NCBI RefSeq assembly: GCF_017876405.1
Contig: NZ_JAGINW010000001.1
Span: forward strand, 6,647,203 to 6,711,202
Origin: Kibdelosporangium banguiense
GTDB taxonomy: Bacteria > Actinomycetota > Actinomycetes > Mycobacteriales > Pseudonocardiaceae
Direction of reading: 5' to 3'
DNA length: 64,000 nucleotides
In this document: piece after piece, positions 8,509 through 17,359 of the stretch
How the letters are laid out: every line of letters begins with the position of its first letter
How positions within the stretch are numbered: the stretch's first letter is position 1
Translations under genes and position numbers: made by a program
The notes under the pieces: generated by a model
Database searches by the model: none
Told to the model about the DNA's origin: nothing
Seen by the model: only the letters and a program-made list of their open reading frames with translations

Positions 8509-9815
8509 GTGGGGCAGTGGGGCTCGGATGCGAGATGCGGTCCGACGGTGGCGCTTGTTCGACGGGGGTGCGTGGTGGTTCGTGTCGTGAGTGATGGACG
8601 GTGACTTCGTCGTGCGTACGGGGCGCCATAGGGTTTGTTGAATATTGGAGGTGGGGATTGTTGGCAAGGGTTTTGCTCGAAGGTGTAAACATATTGTGGT
8701 GTAAGGACTTTTGCCTTGGGTGGGCGTAGGATGGAGGCGTGGGGGAAAGTGTCGATTCATTGTGGCAGACCAGTGATGAGGAGCTGGTCGCCGATCTTGT
8801 CGCGCTGGAGGAGCGGATGCGGCGGGATTATTCGACGATGCTTGACCTTCTGTCCGAGTTGGACAGTCGTGGGGTTGCCGGCAGGCTGGGGTATTCGAAC
8901 TCGGCGGCTTTGCTGGTGCATACGTTGCGGATCTCGCGCTCTGAGGCTCGTCAACGGCTCACACAGGCCGAGCAGCTGCACGAGGTGACCACTCCGACAG
9001 GGTCGATGGTTGAGGCGGCGATGCCCTTGACGGCGGCTGAGCTTGGGCGCGGGGTGATCGGGGCTGGGCATGTCGAAGTGATTCAGAAGGCGTTGCACAG
9101 TATGCGGCACCTCGAGCCGGAGCAGCTCGTGCAGGCGGAGGAACTTCTTGTTGCTCAGGCCGCGCATGATGATCCTGGGGCGTTGGCGAGGTATGCCAAC
9201 CGGTGTGTTCGGGAGATCGTCGATCCTGACGGGCCGCCACCACCCGACGATGAGCCGCAGCGGCCAGAGCGGGAGTTGCGGCGGCACACGTTCCGGGATG
9301 GGCGGATGGAGTTCAAGGGACGCCTGGACGCTGAGACGGCCGCGCTCCTGGAGGCATTGCTGGCGCCGTTTGAGAAACCGGAGAGCGATGACCTGCGTGG
9401 GTATGCTGAGCGGGGCGGGGATGCGTTTGCGGATGTGCTGCAGAAGGCCGCGAACTGCCCGGACCTGCCCACCCACAATGGCCTGAAGACCGAAGTGGCA
9501 TTCACGATCTCGCTGGACACGCTGGAGCGGGCGCTGGGAGAGACGATCCTGCCGGACAACCTCAGCGTGAGTGATGCCCGGCGCATCGCATGCGATTCAC
9601 ATGTGTTGCCTGCGGTGATGGGTGGCGCGTCGCAGCCGCTTGATGTCGCGGTTCCTGCTTACGTGGTGCCTGCTCATATTCGGCGGGGGCTGGTGTTGCG
9701 GGATCGCGGCTGTGCCTTCCCGAGTTGTGACAGGCTCGCGAGTGTGTGTCATGCACACCACATCCAGTCGTGGCTCCGGGGTGGGCCGACGCAGTTGAGC
9801 AATCTGGTGTTGCTG

Positions 9816-9821
9816 TGTGGC
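9816..9821 (+). repeat. Left copy of the hexamer flanking the RIT-type element
   Basis: TGTGGC lies immediately left of the element. The same hexamer is at 13205-13210 on the right, and one copy encodes Cys-Gly in the restored HNH frame. It is either a target duplication or the recombinase crossover sequence. Confidence 0.75.
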
Positions 9822-9874
9822 TTATGCCGACGTTGGCATAAGCCACATTATGCCGACGTTGTGGATATGCCGAT
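9816..9874 (+). repeat. Left-end recombinase site array of the RIT-type element
   Basis: A palindrome with 13-bp arms (TGTGGCTTATGCC at 9816-9828 and its complement at 9835-9847) surrounds GACGTT. It is followed by TTATGCCGACGTTGTGG at 9848 and TATGCCGAT at 9866-9874. A further inverted GTCGGCATA lies at 9920-9928. The repeated TATGCCGAY unit is the likely recombinase-binding motif. Confidence 0.65.
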
Positions 9875-9982
9875 GTCGGTTGCGAAGCTACAGGTGGACG
9901 AGGTGTTAGGGGTCGTGAGGTCGGCATAATCCTGACTGGTCAGTGATGCTGGACTCTCCAATGTGTGGAGAGGAAAGCGATC

Positions 9983-11203
9983 ATGAGGAAGCCGAAGCGT
10001 GTTTGTATGGTTGGTCCGTTGGTGCAGTATGCGCCGGGGTTCGGCGCGGAGTTGGAACGGCTGGGATACACGCCGTTGTCGGCGGTGAATCAGTTGCGGG
10101 TGATGGCGCATCTGAGCCGTTGGTTGTGGGCAGAGGAACTGGATGCCGGCGCGTTGACGCCTGAGTGTGTGGACGCGTTTCTCGCTGCCCGCCGGCGGCA
10201 GGGGTATACGTGTTGGTTGTCGTTGCAGGGTTTGCGGCCGCTGCTGGGATATCTGCGCGGTGTGGGAGTAGTGCCTCGCGTGGTTGATGAGGTTGGTTGT
10301 GGTCCAGTGGAAGAGATTCTGGCCTCCTATCGGGCGTATCTGTTGGGTGAGCGTGGTTTGGTGGCCAAGACCGTTCGTTACTACGAGGCCGACGCGCGAC
10401 TGTTTCTGGCACAGCGGGCGGACGGTGATGCGACTGGTATGTCCGCTATGACCGCCGGTGAGGTCACCCGGTTCGTGATGCGGGAATGCGCGGTGCGCGG
10501 CACGGGATCGGCCAAGATCTTGGTGACCGTGCTTCGGTCGCTGCTCCGGTTTTTATTGATCACTGGCCGGATTGAGTCAGATCTTGTTCCGGCGGTGCCG
10601 TCCGTGGCCGGATGGCGGGACGCAGGCTTGCCGCAAGCGCTGGAACCGGGTGCGGCGCAAGCGTTGCTGGCTTCCTGCGACCGTCGGCGGGCGGTGGGCC
10701 GACGCGACTACGCGATCCTGACGGTGTTGGTGCGCCTGGGGTTGCGGGCCGGGGAAGCCGCCGCGATGGAACTGGGCGATATCGATTGGCGGGCAGGCGA
10801 GATCCTCATTCGTGGCAAAGGAAATCTGGAAGACCGGTTGCCGCTGCCGGTCGATGTCGGCCAGTCGTTGGTGGCCTACCTGCGTCGCGGCCGCCCTGAC
10901 GTGCACTGCACGAAGGTATTCCTGCGGGCGCGTGCTCCGCATGGCCCGTTGACCTCTGAGGCGGTGAAGGCCGTGGTGCGCAACGCGTGTGACCGGGCCG
11001 GGATCTCTGGTGTCGGCGCGCATCGTCTCCGGCATACCGCCGCCACCACGGTGCTGCGGGCCGGCGCGTCGATGCCCGAGGTCGCCCAATTGCTGCGGCA
11101 TCGTCACCTGGCCAGTACCGCGATCTATGCCAAGGTCGACCGGGCCGCGCTGCGGCAGGTGGCTCGCCCCTGGCCGGCAGCGGAGCCGGGCGGTGTGTCA
11201 TGA
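9983..11203 (+). CDS. Tyrosine recombinase, first of the trio
   Basis: A 406-residue tyrosine recombinase. A SAM-like core-binding domain lies around residues 105-200 and the catalytic domain follows, with Arg in GLRAGEAA, His-x-x-Arg in HRLRHTAAT, His in LRHRHLAST and the Tyr nucleophile in AIYAKV. ATG 9983 is chosen because AGGA (9971-9974) is well placed; an in-frame ATG at 9965 has no such site. The stop overlaps the next gene's start by four bases (ATGA). It acts on DNA, presumably in complex with its two partners at the TATGCCGAY repeats. All catalytic positions look intact. Confidence 0.9.
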   Translation: MRKPKRVCMVGPLVQYAPGFGAELERLGYTPLSAVNQLRVMAHLSRWLWAEELDAGALTPECVDAFLAARRRQGYTCWLSLQGLRPLLGYLRGVGVVPRVVDEVGCGPVEEILASYRAYLLGERGLVAKTVRYYEADARLFLAQRADGDATGMSAMTAGEVTRFVMRECAVRGTGSAKILVTVLRSLLRFLLITGRIESDLVPAVPSVAGWRDAGLPQALEPGAAQALLASCDRRRAVGRRDYAILTVLVRLGLRAGEAAAMELGDIDWRAGEILIRGKGNLEDRLPLPVDVGQSLVAYLRRGRPDVHCTKVFLRARAPHGPLTSEAVKAVVRNACDRAGISGVGAHRLRHTAATTVLRAGASMPEVAQLLRHRHLASTAIYAKVDRAALRQVARPWPAAEPGGVS

Positions 11204-12135
11204 GCACGCTGCCACAAGCGCTGAGCGATTACCTGACGATGCGGCGGGCATTAGGCTTCAAACTCGAGCGCGAGGGCCAACTCCTGGCACGCTTCGTGGA
11301 CTACGCCGAGCGTCTGGGCGCCGAGCACATCACCCTCGAACTCGCCGTGACATGGGCCACCCAACCGATCGGGGCGGACCGCAGCTGGCACAGCGCTCGG
11401 CTGTCCGCGGTCCGCGGCTTCGCCCAATATCTATCCACAATAGACGAACAAACCCAGATTCCACCGGCCGATGTATTGCCCCCGGGCCGATCACAGCGGG
11501 CGGTGCCGTATCTGTATTCCGATGCCGAGATCGCCGCCGTGATGGCCGCGACCGACCGTATCCACTCACCGTTGCGGGCCGCGACGTATGCCACGCTGAT
11601 CGGCCTGCTGGCCGCGACCGGAATGCGGGTCGGTGAGGCCATCGCACTCGACCGCGACGACGTCGAATGCGACATGGCCCTGCTGACAGTCCGGGACAGC
11701 AAGTTCGGCAAGTCCCGCGCCCTGCCACTGCACCCGACCACGGTCACCGCGCTCGTCACCTACGCCCGGCTACGCAACCGGCTCTGCCCGGCACCCGTGA
11801 CACCGGCGTGGTTCATCTCCACCACCGGCACCCGACTGATCTATAAGAACGTCCACCGCGAGTTTCACCGCCTGACCCAACAAGCCGGACTGCACGCCCG
11901 TTCGACACGGTGCCGGCCTCGCCCGCACGATCTGCGCCACACCTTCGCGGTCGCCACGTTGCTGGGCTGGTACCGCGACGGCGACGACGTTCACACACGG
12001 CTGCCGCTGCTATCGACCTATCTCGGACACGCCGAACCCAGCTCGACCTACTGGTATCTCGCCGCAGCTCCGGAACTACTCGCCCTGGCCGCCCAGCGGC
12101 TGCAGAACAGCCTCGACCGGCAGGAGCGGCCATGA
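11200..12135 (+). CDS. Tyrosine recombinase, second of the trio
   Basis: A 311-residue tyrosine recombinase. The N-terminal core-binding domain begins SDYLTMRRALGFKL. The catalytic residues appear as Arg in GMRVGEAIAL, His-x-x-Arg in HDLRHTFAV, His in YLGHAEPSS and Tyr in TYWYLAAAP. The LGWYRDGDDV insertion between the second and third motifs is usual for this subgroup of RIT recombinases. It overlaps both neighbouring recombinase genes by four bases, so the three are translationally coupled. It appears complete. Confidence 0.9.
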   Translation: MSTLPQALSDYLTMRRALGFKLEREGQLLARFVDYAERLGAEHITLELAVTWATQPIGADRSWHSARLSAVRGFAQYLSTIDEQTQIPPADVLPPGRSQRAVPYLYSDAEIAAVMAATDRIHSPLRAATYATLIGLLAATGMRVGEAIALDRDDVECDMALLTVRDSKFGKSRALPLHPTTVTALVTYARLRNRLCPAPVTPAWFISTTGTRLIYKNVHREFHRLTQQAGLHARSTRCRPRPHDLRHTFAVATLLGWYRDGDDVHTRLPLLSTYLGHAEPSSTYWYLAAAPELLALAAQRLQNSLDRQERP

Positions 12136-13122
12136 GCACCCTCGCCCCGACACTACAGGCGTTCTTCACCGAACGGCTGATCCGGCAACGCCACGCCAGC
12201 GATGACACCATCGCCGCCTACCGCGACACCTGGCGACTACTCCTGGCCTTCGCCACCCACCAGACCGCAACCCCACCATGCCAGCTTGACATCGCCGAAC
12301 TGAACGCCACTCTGATCACGGCGTTCCTCGATCACCTCGAACACGACCGGCACACCAGCGTGCGCACCCGCAACGCCCGCCTCGCAGCGATCCACTCACT
12401 GTTCCGCTTCGCCGCACTGCACCACCCCGAACACGCCAGCGACATCGACCGCGTCCTGGCCATCCCCACCAAACGCCACGACCAGACCATCATCACCTAC
12501 CTCACCGACACCGAAATCGACGCGCTGCTCGCCGCCCCCGACCGCACCACCTGGACCGGCCGCCGCGACCACACCCTGCTCTGCCTGACCAATCCAAACC
12601 GGACTACGCATCTCCGAGGTGATCGCCCTCACCCTCGGCGACATCCACCTGACAACCGCACCACACGTGGCCTGCCACGGCAAAGGCCGCAAAGACCGGA
12701 TCACCCCACTCACCTCACAGACCCGCGCGGTCATGCGGGCCTGGCTGACCGAACAGACCGGACAACCCAGCGATCCACTGTTTCCCGCCCGCACCGGACA
12801 CCGCCTGTCCCGCGACGCCATCGAACACCGGCTCGCCAAACACGCCACCACCGCCACAACTGGATGCCCATCCCTGAACGGAAAACGAGTCACCATGCAC
12901 ACGCTGCGGCACACCGCAGCCATGCGACTCCTACACGCCGGCGTCGACACCACCGTGATCGCACTCTGGCTCGGTCACGAACAGGTTGCCACCACAGGGA
13001 TCTACCTACACGCCGACCTCGCACTCAAAGAACAAGCACTCGCCAGAACAAAACCACCGAACACCAAACCAGGTCGCTACCACGCCCCTGACACCCTCAT
13101 CACATTCCTGGACGGTCTCTAA
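12132..13122 (+). pseudogene. Tyrosine recombinase, third of the trio, frameshifted
   Basis: It starts at the ATGA overlap at 12132 and reads normally for about 150 codons (SDDTIAAYRDTWRLLL, then RRDHTLLCLT). The frame then changes: the catalytic half continues in the next frame to TAA 13120-13122 (GLRISEVIALTL, HTLRHTAAM, LGHEQVATTGIYLH). One extra A near 12591 (ACC-A-ATC-CAA instead of ACC-ATC-CAA) explains the shift and restores T-I-Q-T-G-L-R-I. All catalytic residues lie after the shift, so the product should be inactive unless ribosomes slip there or the base is a sequencing error. The restored length is about 329 residues. Confidence 0.8.
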
Positions 13123-13123
13123 C

Positions 13124-13204
13124 TATGCCGATCTCACCAACCCAGACACCGCCCCGCACAACAACTTCCGACACAACATCGGCATAACCACAACGTCGGC
13201 ATAA
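13124..13204 (+). repeat. Right-end recombinase site array of the RIT-type element
   Basis: TATGCCGAT at 13124-13132 points inward; inverted ATCGGCATA (13178-13186) and GTCGGCATA (13195-13203) form the terminus. The last 20 or so bases match the left subterminal copy at 9848 in inverted orientation. The right end lacks the extra palindrome seen on the left. Confidence 0.65.
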
Positions 13205-13210
13205 TGTGGC
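13205..13210 (+). repeat. Right copy of the hexamer flanking the RIT-type element
   Basis: TGTGGC immediately follows the right terminus and matches 9816-9821. Keeping one copy restores the HNH reading frame. Confidence 0.75.
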
Positions 13211-13332
13211 CGTCATCATCGGCTGGTGCACCGGAGTGCTTGGGAAGTGGAGCTGGTCAATGGCGTTCCGTATTTCACGCCACCGGTCTATGTGGATCCT
13301 GTCCAGCAGCCTAGACGCAACGTTTTACGTCA

Positions 13333-14696
13333 CTACCGGTAGTTTGTTAACTTCATGGGGGTAGATAGAGGTTGATGCCCTGTCCTTGTGCGAGGGTGTC
13401 GAGTAGTTGTTGCAGGTCATCGGGCGGGGGCTTGTCTGACCATGCTCTCTACCAGCGCTGTAGCAGTAGCCAGGGGGTCAGCCAGGACCGGACGGTGCGT
13501 AGGGCCTTGGGCCAACAGGAAAGTTGTGTCGGCTGGTGAGGTTGGGTGCCCCCCCTCTCCGGGGTCGTCGGCAGACGATCCCGGAGGCGGCGCATTCCGA
13601 CTGTCGCGTGTAGATGGTTGATCGAACCATGTGTTCCAGCAGAACGAGAACGCGCAGTTGACCAGTGTCTGATGGCGGTGGATCGCTGTGGCGGAGCGAA
13701 CCTGGAAGTCAGCCCACCCCAACTCGTCTTTGACCTGCTTGTAGCTTTGCTCGATCCAGTGTCGGATGCCGTACAGTCGGACCACTTCAGTCAGATCGGC
13801 GGCCCACCAGGTTTCGGTGTGCCCATCCCGGAACACCCGCTGCACCCTGCTCCAGCCGCCAGGATCATCGGGACCGTTCCAGCCCACCGCACGTGCTGCG
13901 TCCTTGGGCGTGTACGCCTCGGCCTGGTACTGCCAGGTGCCTCGCGAGGGCTTGAGCGCCATCACAAAGCCCCAACCACCCTGCCGCAGTTCGGCGCGCA
14001 GGTCGTCGTGATCACCATAGAAGCAGTCGGCCACCACCGCCCGGCACACCACCCCAGCCTCCTGGGCCTTGGTCACCAGATCCGCTGCGATCTGCAACTT
14101 GGTACGAAAGCCAGAGTCGTTGCGGCCCTTGGGGAAATGCGACGCCGGAGTGTAAGGCTCGGCGTGCAGCGGATAGTAGACCCGCTCGTCGGCCCACACC
14201 GTAGTCACCGTGACGACACCGTTGTCCGTCTTGCCATAGCGGCCCAGCCACTGCCGCCCGACATGTGCCGTCGCGCTGCCATCCTTGCGGTCACCGGAAT
14301 CGTCGATAACCAGCACCCCACCAGAATGCGGTGCGGTGGCCGGATCGGACAGCAGCAACTCCAGCCGCCGATCGTTGACCTTCACGCTATCCCATGTGGA
14401 CTCAGACAAGAAGTACTGCAACCGTTGCACAGCCGCGTGCTGCGCACCCACCACCGGCTCCGTTCCGGCCAGGCCGGTCAGCGTCTTGTTCCGGTCACGC
14501 GGCGCCAACAGCCCGGTCAGATACTCACGAAACCCTCGCCGCTGCGCCAACCGGGAAAACAGCTCGTCGAACAGGGCCGCGTAGTCCTCCAATGGACCCG
14601 CAGCCGGCGGGCATGCCACCCGAGCCACCAGCACCCCACCCGTCTGAGCGGCGACACGACATCGACGGTCCTATCAAGTTAACAAACTACCGGTAG
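13333..14696 (-). mobile_element. IS701-family insertion sequence
   Basis: A 21-bp perfect inverted repeat (13333-13353 and 14676-14696, beginning CTACCGGTAG and continuing TTTGTTAACTT) brackets one IS701-type transposase gene on the minus strand. The outer ten bases are themselves palindromic, so the exact tips are ambiguous and I see no clean target duplication. The left tip supplies the present stop codon of the disrupted HNH gene; the right tip ends 6 bp from the gpsA stop codon, so gpsA is intact. Confidence 0.8.
13417..14634 (-). CDS. IS701-family transposase, probably internally deleted
   Basis: A 405-residue DDE transposase. The N-terminal region and the first catalytic Asp (VLVIDDSGDRK), the second (VVADCFYGD) and the C-terminal Glu in WIEQSYKQVKDELGWADFQVR match IS701 relatives. 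Between TETWWAAD and LTEVVRLYG about 40-45 residues that relatives usually carry seem to be missing, and the frame is preserved. The missing stretch lies between catalytic motifs, so activity is doubtful. The comparison is from memory of the family and needs an alignment. Confidence 0.8.
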   Translation of the reverse strand: MLVARVACPPAAGPLEDYAALFDELFSRLAQRRGFREYLTGLLAPRDRNKTLTGLAGTEPVVGAQHAAVQRLQYFLSESTWDSVKVNDRRLELLLSDPATAPHSGGVLVIDDSGDRKDGSATAHVGRQWLGRYGKTDNGVVTVTTVWADERVYYPLHAEPYTPASHFPKGRNDSGFRTKLQIAADLVTKAQEAGVVCRAVVADCFYGDHDDLRAELRQGGWGFVMALKPSRGTWQYQAEAYTPKDAARAVGWNGPDDPGGWSRVQRVFRDGHTETWWAADLTEVVRLYGIRHWIEQSYKQVKDELGWADFQVRSATAIHRHQTLVNCAFSFCWNTWFDQPSTRDSRNAPPPGSSADDPGEGGHPTSPADTTFLLAQGPTHRPVLADPLATATALVESMVRQAPAR

Positions 14697-14702
14697 CCGG
14701 CC

Positions 14703-15719
14703 CTACCAGGCATCTCCGTGGACTTCATGGCCTGGGCGCTGGCGTAGGAGGCCTCGGTAGGCTTCTTCGACTGGTTGGCCGTTGTTCAATACCGCGTCCA
14801 TTTCGTTGGCTATTGGCATGTCCACGCCTAGTTCGGCGGAGAGTTTCACTACTACGCCCGAGGTTTTCACGCCTTCGGCCACCTGGCCCATTTCTGTGCA
14901 TACCTCCTCGACTGTTTTTCCCTGGGCCAGGCCTATGCCTACGCGGCGGTTGCGGCTGTGGGGGCTGGTGCAGGTGGCTATCAGGTCGCCCATTCCGGCC
15001 AGGCCGGCGAAGGTCTCGGTTTGGCCGCCCATTGCCGTGCCGAGTTTGGCCAGTTCGCGCAATGAACGGGTGATCACCATGGCTCGGGTGTTGTCGCCTG
15101 CGTTGAGGCCGTCGCCTATTCCGGTCGCTATGGCGAAGACGTTCTTCAGGGCCCCCGCGACTTCGACGCCGACTACGTCCGTTGTGGTGTAGACGCGGAA
15201 TCGGGAGGTGCCGAACAAGGGCTGCAGCATCTGGGCTGTGCCGTGGTCGGGCATGGCGATGGTGGCCGCCGCCGCGAAACCCTGGACCACCTCGCGGGCT
15301 ATGTTCGGGCCGGCCAGCACGCCGGCCGGGTGGCCCGGCATCACGGCCTGCACGATGTCGGTCATCCTCATCCGGCTGCTCTGCTCGAGTCCCTTCACCA
15401 GGGACACAACGGGAATCCAGGGCCGGACGTGCTCGGCGACCTCTTGCAGGACTGAGCGGAACGACTGCGACGGCACGCCCATCACGAGCACGTCGGCGTC
15501 CGAGACCGCTTCGGCGATGTCCGCTGTGGACCGGAGTGTGTCGGTGAGCGGGAGGTCGCCAAGGTAGCGGGAGTTCGTGTGCTGGGTGTTGATCTCGTCG
15601 GCGGCCGCTGCGTTGCGTGACCACAACACTGTCCGGGTATTGCGTGCGCAGATCGACGCGACCGTCGTCCCCCACGAGCCGCCACCGAGCACGGCGACAT
15701 TCGGCGTCCGCGAACTCAT
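14703..15719 (-). CDS. gpsA: NAD(P)-dependent glycerol-3-phosphate dehydrogenase
   Basis: A 338-residue enzyme that reduces dihydroxyacetone phosphate to sn-glycerol-3-phosphate for phospholipid synthesis in the cytosol. The Rossmann motif VLGGGSWGTTVA is at residues 9-20, the SLVKGLE and AGPN motifs follow, and the catalytic Lys region GALKNVFAIATGI and the AGMGDLIATCTS segment are intact. The length is normal. An IS701-type element ends 6 bp beyond its stop. It is divergent from the MHS transporter gene. High-confidence housekeeping gene. Confidence 0.95.
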   Translation of the reverse strand: MSSRTPNVAVLGGGSWGTTVASICARNTRTVLWSRNAAAADEINTQHTNSRYLGDLPLTDTLRSTADIAEAVSDADVLVMGVPSQSFRSVLQEVAEHVRPWIPVVSLVKGLEQSSRMRMTDIVQAVMPGHPAGVLAGPNIAREVVQGFAAAATIAMPDHGTAQMLQPLFGTSRFRVYTTTDVVGVEVAGALKNVFAIATGIGDGLNAGDNTRAMVITRSLRELAKLGTAMGGQTETFAGLAGMGDLIATCTSPHSRNRRVGIGLAQGKTVEEVCTEMGQVAEGVKTSGVVVKLSAELGVDMPIANEMDAVLNNGQPVEEAYRGLLRQRPGHEVHGDAW

Positions 15720-15900
15720 GACCTACCTCCCAGCCCAATTGCCATCCGCACAGCCTACGCGGCCGGGTCGCGCGGACTCGATCATGAGGGCCCGAATACG
15801 TCGAAAGGGTTCAACAACTTGTGATAACCGCAGGTGAAGCCGAACCATGGGGTAGGCGAAAACATCGCCCGCAGGCGTCACCTGGACAACGGAGTTCGCC

Positions 15901-17223
15901 ATGTCGACAACATCGCCGGCCTTCGGTCAGAAAATGTCAGGCGAAGAACGCAAGGTGCTCGCGAGCACCCTCGTCGGGACCAGCATCGAATGGTACGACT
16001 TCTTCATCTACGCGCAGGCCGCCAGCCTGGTACTCGCCCCGCTGTTCCTGACTCCGGTCAGCGGTGACGCACCGGGCTTAGCCACGATCATCTCGCTGGC
16101 CACGATCGGGATCAGCTTCCTGTTCCGCCCGCTCGGGGCCATCGTCGCCGGCCGGTTCGGCGACAGACTGGGCCGTAAGAGAATGCTGGTGCTCACCCTG
16201 GTGATGATGGGCGCCGCGACGTTCCTGATCGGTGTGCTGCCCACCTACTCCAGCATCGGTCTGGCCGCCCCGATTCTGCTGATCCTCTTGCGCATCGTGC
16301 AGGGATTCTCCGCGGGCGGGGAATGGGGTGGCGCCGCTCTGATGTCGGTCGAGCACGCCCCGGTCACGCGGCGTGGCCTGTTCGGGGCCTACCCGGCCAT
16401 CGGTGTGCCGATCGGGCTGATCCTGGCCACCGGGATGTTGTGGATCATGACGACGTCCACCACCCCGGCGCAGTTCCAGTCGTGGGGCTGGCGGGTGCCG
16501 TTCCTGTTCTCGGCGCTGCTGATCGTGGTCGGCTACGTCATCCGCCGCGCGGTCGAGGAGAGTCCTGTCTTCAAGGAGATGCTGCAGCGCAAGAAGGAGT
16601 CCTCCGCGCCGCTGCGTGACCTGTTCAAGGGCAACACCAAGCAGGTCGTGCTGACCGCGTTGATCTTCATCGCCAACAACGCCGCCGGATACCTGCTGAT
16701 CGCGTACTTCATCGCCTACGGCACCGGAACGCTGAAACTGGCCCGGCCGTCGGTGCTGCTCGCGATCGTGATCGCGTCTGCAGGCTGGCTGGCGTTCACG
16801 TTGTACGGCGGCATCCTGTCCGACCGCATCGGCCGGGTCCGGACGTTCCAGCTGGGCTACGCGCTCATCTTCGTCTGGATGATCCCGTTGTTCCTGCTGA
16901 TCGACACCCGCGACATCTGGCTGTTCGGTGTCGCGGTCTTCGTGCTCACGATTGGTCTGGGCCTGTCGTACGGGCCGATGTCGGCGATGTACGCGGAGAT
17001 GTTCCCGGTCTCGGTGCGCTACTCGGGAGTATCCATCGGCTACGCGCTCGGGGCCATCCTCGGCGGGGCGTTCGCGCCGACGATCGCGGAGATCCTGGTG
17101 CAGAACACCGGATGGGCGGTTTCGGTCGGCATCTACATCATGGTGCTGTGCGCGATCTCGTTCGCCGCGGTGACCCTGGTGCCCGAGCCGAAGGGAACCG
17201 ATCTACGCGTTCCGGGCATCTGA
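15901..17223 (+). CDS. MFS transporter, metabolite:H+ symporter (MHS) family
   Basis: A 440-residue protein with 12 predicted membrane segments. GTSIEWYDFFIYAQA at the N-terminus, the loop 2-3 motif GRFGDRLGRKRML and QGFSAGGEWGGA mark the metabolite:H+ symporter branch (ShiA, KgtP, ProP relatives), which imports organic acids or osmolytes. The substrate cannot be read from sequence. It is monocistronic, followed by a strong hairpin terminator and then cholesterol oxidase on the same strand. GGAG lies upstream of the ATG. Confidence 0.88.
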   Translation: MSTTSPAFGQKMSGEERKVLASTLVGTSIEWYDFFIYAQAASLVLAPLFLTPVSGDAPGLATIISLATIGISFLFRPLGAIVAGRFGDRLGRKRMLVLTLVMMGAATFLIGVLPTYSSIGLAAPILLILLRIVQGFSAGGEWGGAALMSVEHAPVTRRGLFGAYPAIGVPIGLILATGMLWIMTTSTTPAQFQSWGWRVPFLFSALLIVVGYVIRRAVEESPVFKEMLQRKKESSAPLRDLFKGNTKQVVLTALIFIANNAAGYLLIAYFIAYGTGTLKLARPSVLLAIVIASAGWLAFTLYGGILSDRIGRVRTFQLGYALIFVWMIPLFLLIDTRDIWLFGVAVFVLTIGLGLSYGPMSAMYAEMFPVSVRYSGVSIGYALGAILGGAFAPTIAEILVQNTGWAVSVGIYIMVLCAISFAAVTLVPEPKGTDLRVPGI

Positions 17224-17242
17224 TTATCCATAAAGGACCCCT

Positions 17243-17276
17243 GGCCGCACCGGCAGTCGCCGGTGCGGCCCTTTTG
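17243..17276 (+). terminator. Rho-independent terminator after the MHS transporter
   Basis: A perfect 11-bp stem (GGCCGCACCGG at 17243-17253, complement at 17260-17270) has a 6-nt loop and is followed by CTTTTG. It separates the transporter transcript from the cholesterol oxidase promoter. Confidence 0.85.
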
Positions 17277-17359
17277 TTCGCCAGGTTTACTCAGCAAGAT
17301 GGACAGACGACGTGAAAGTTACTCATGAGTACATGGTGACGGGACCTGGTACTCGCAAG

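Larger units (their letters stand above)
7525..8738. other. Gene-poor spacer with nested inverted repeats
   Basis: About 1.2 kb without a gene I can support. The short ORFs here have no coding signature or family similarity, and stretches of it are G/T-rich, unlike the coding DNA. It holds two inverted copies of a hairpin-forming repeat (7618-7745, 8382-8508) and, between them, a second inverted pair (about 7908-7957 and 8070-8120). A TAGGAT hexamer at 8726-8731, eight bases before the next start codon, could be a -10 element for the HNH gene. Confidence 0.6.
9822..13204 (+). mobile_element. RIT-type element: three tandem tyrosine recombinases with inverted ends
   Basis: A 3383-bp insertion. 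Both ends read TTATGCCGACGTTG inward, and hexamer TGTGGC flanks it on each side. It carries only three tyrosine recombinase genes, joined by ATGA overlaps, the architecture of Recombinase-In-Trio elements. The left end is elaborate: a terminal copy inside a 13-bp-armed palindrome, then a subterminal copy at 9848. The third recombinase is frameshifted, so the copy is probably not autonomous. The insertion site, inside an HNH gene, is unambiguous because the host frame reconstructs exactly. Confidence 0.88.
8739..13342 (+). pseudogene. DUF222/HNH endonuclease gene split by a RIT-type element
   Basis: Residues 1-361 are encoded at 8739-9821: an N-terminal DUF222 helical domain, then the HNH region (DRGCAFPSCD, CHAHHI). 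At LVLLCG the reading frame enters inserted DNA and terminates at 9929. The missing end resumes in frame at 13211-13342 (RHHRLVHR, then YFTPPVYVDP). Joining 9821 to 13211 gives an uninterrupted 404-residue protein with the expected HNH C-terminal half. The final TAG (13340-13342) lies inside the terminal repeat of the next IS, so a few native residues may also be lost. DUF222/HNH genes (13E12-type) are abundant in actinobacteria and often mobile; their function is unclear. Confidence 0.9.

Noticed and set aside
13325..14705. A target-site duplication for the IS701 element
   Set aside because: Flanks CTA and TAG do not form a direct repeat, and the palindromic CTACCGGTAG tips make the boundary ambiguous, so no duplication is claimed.
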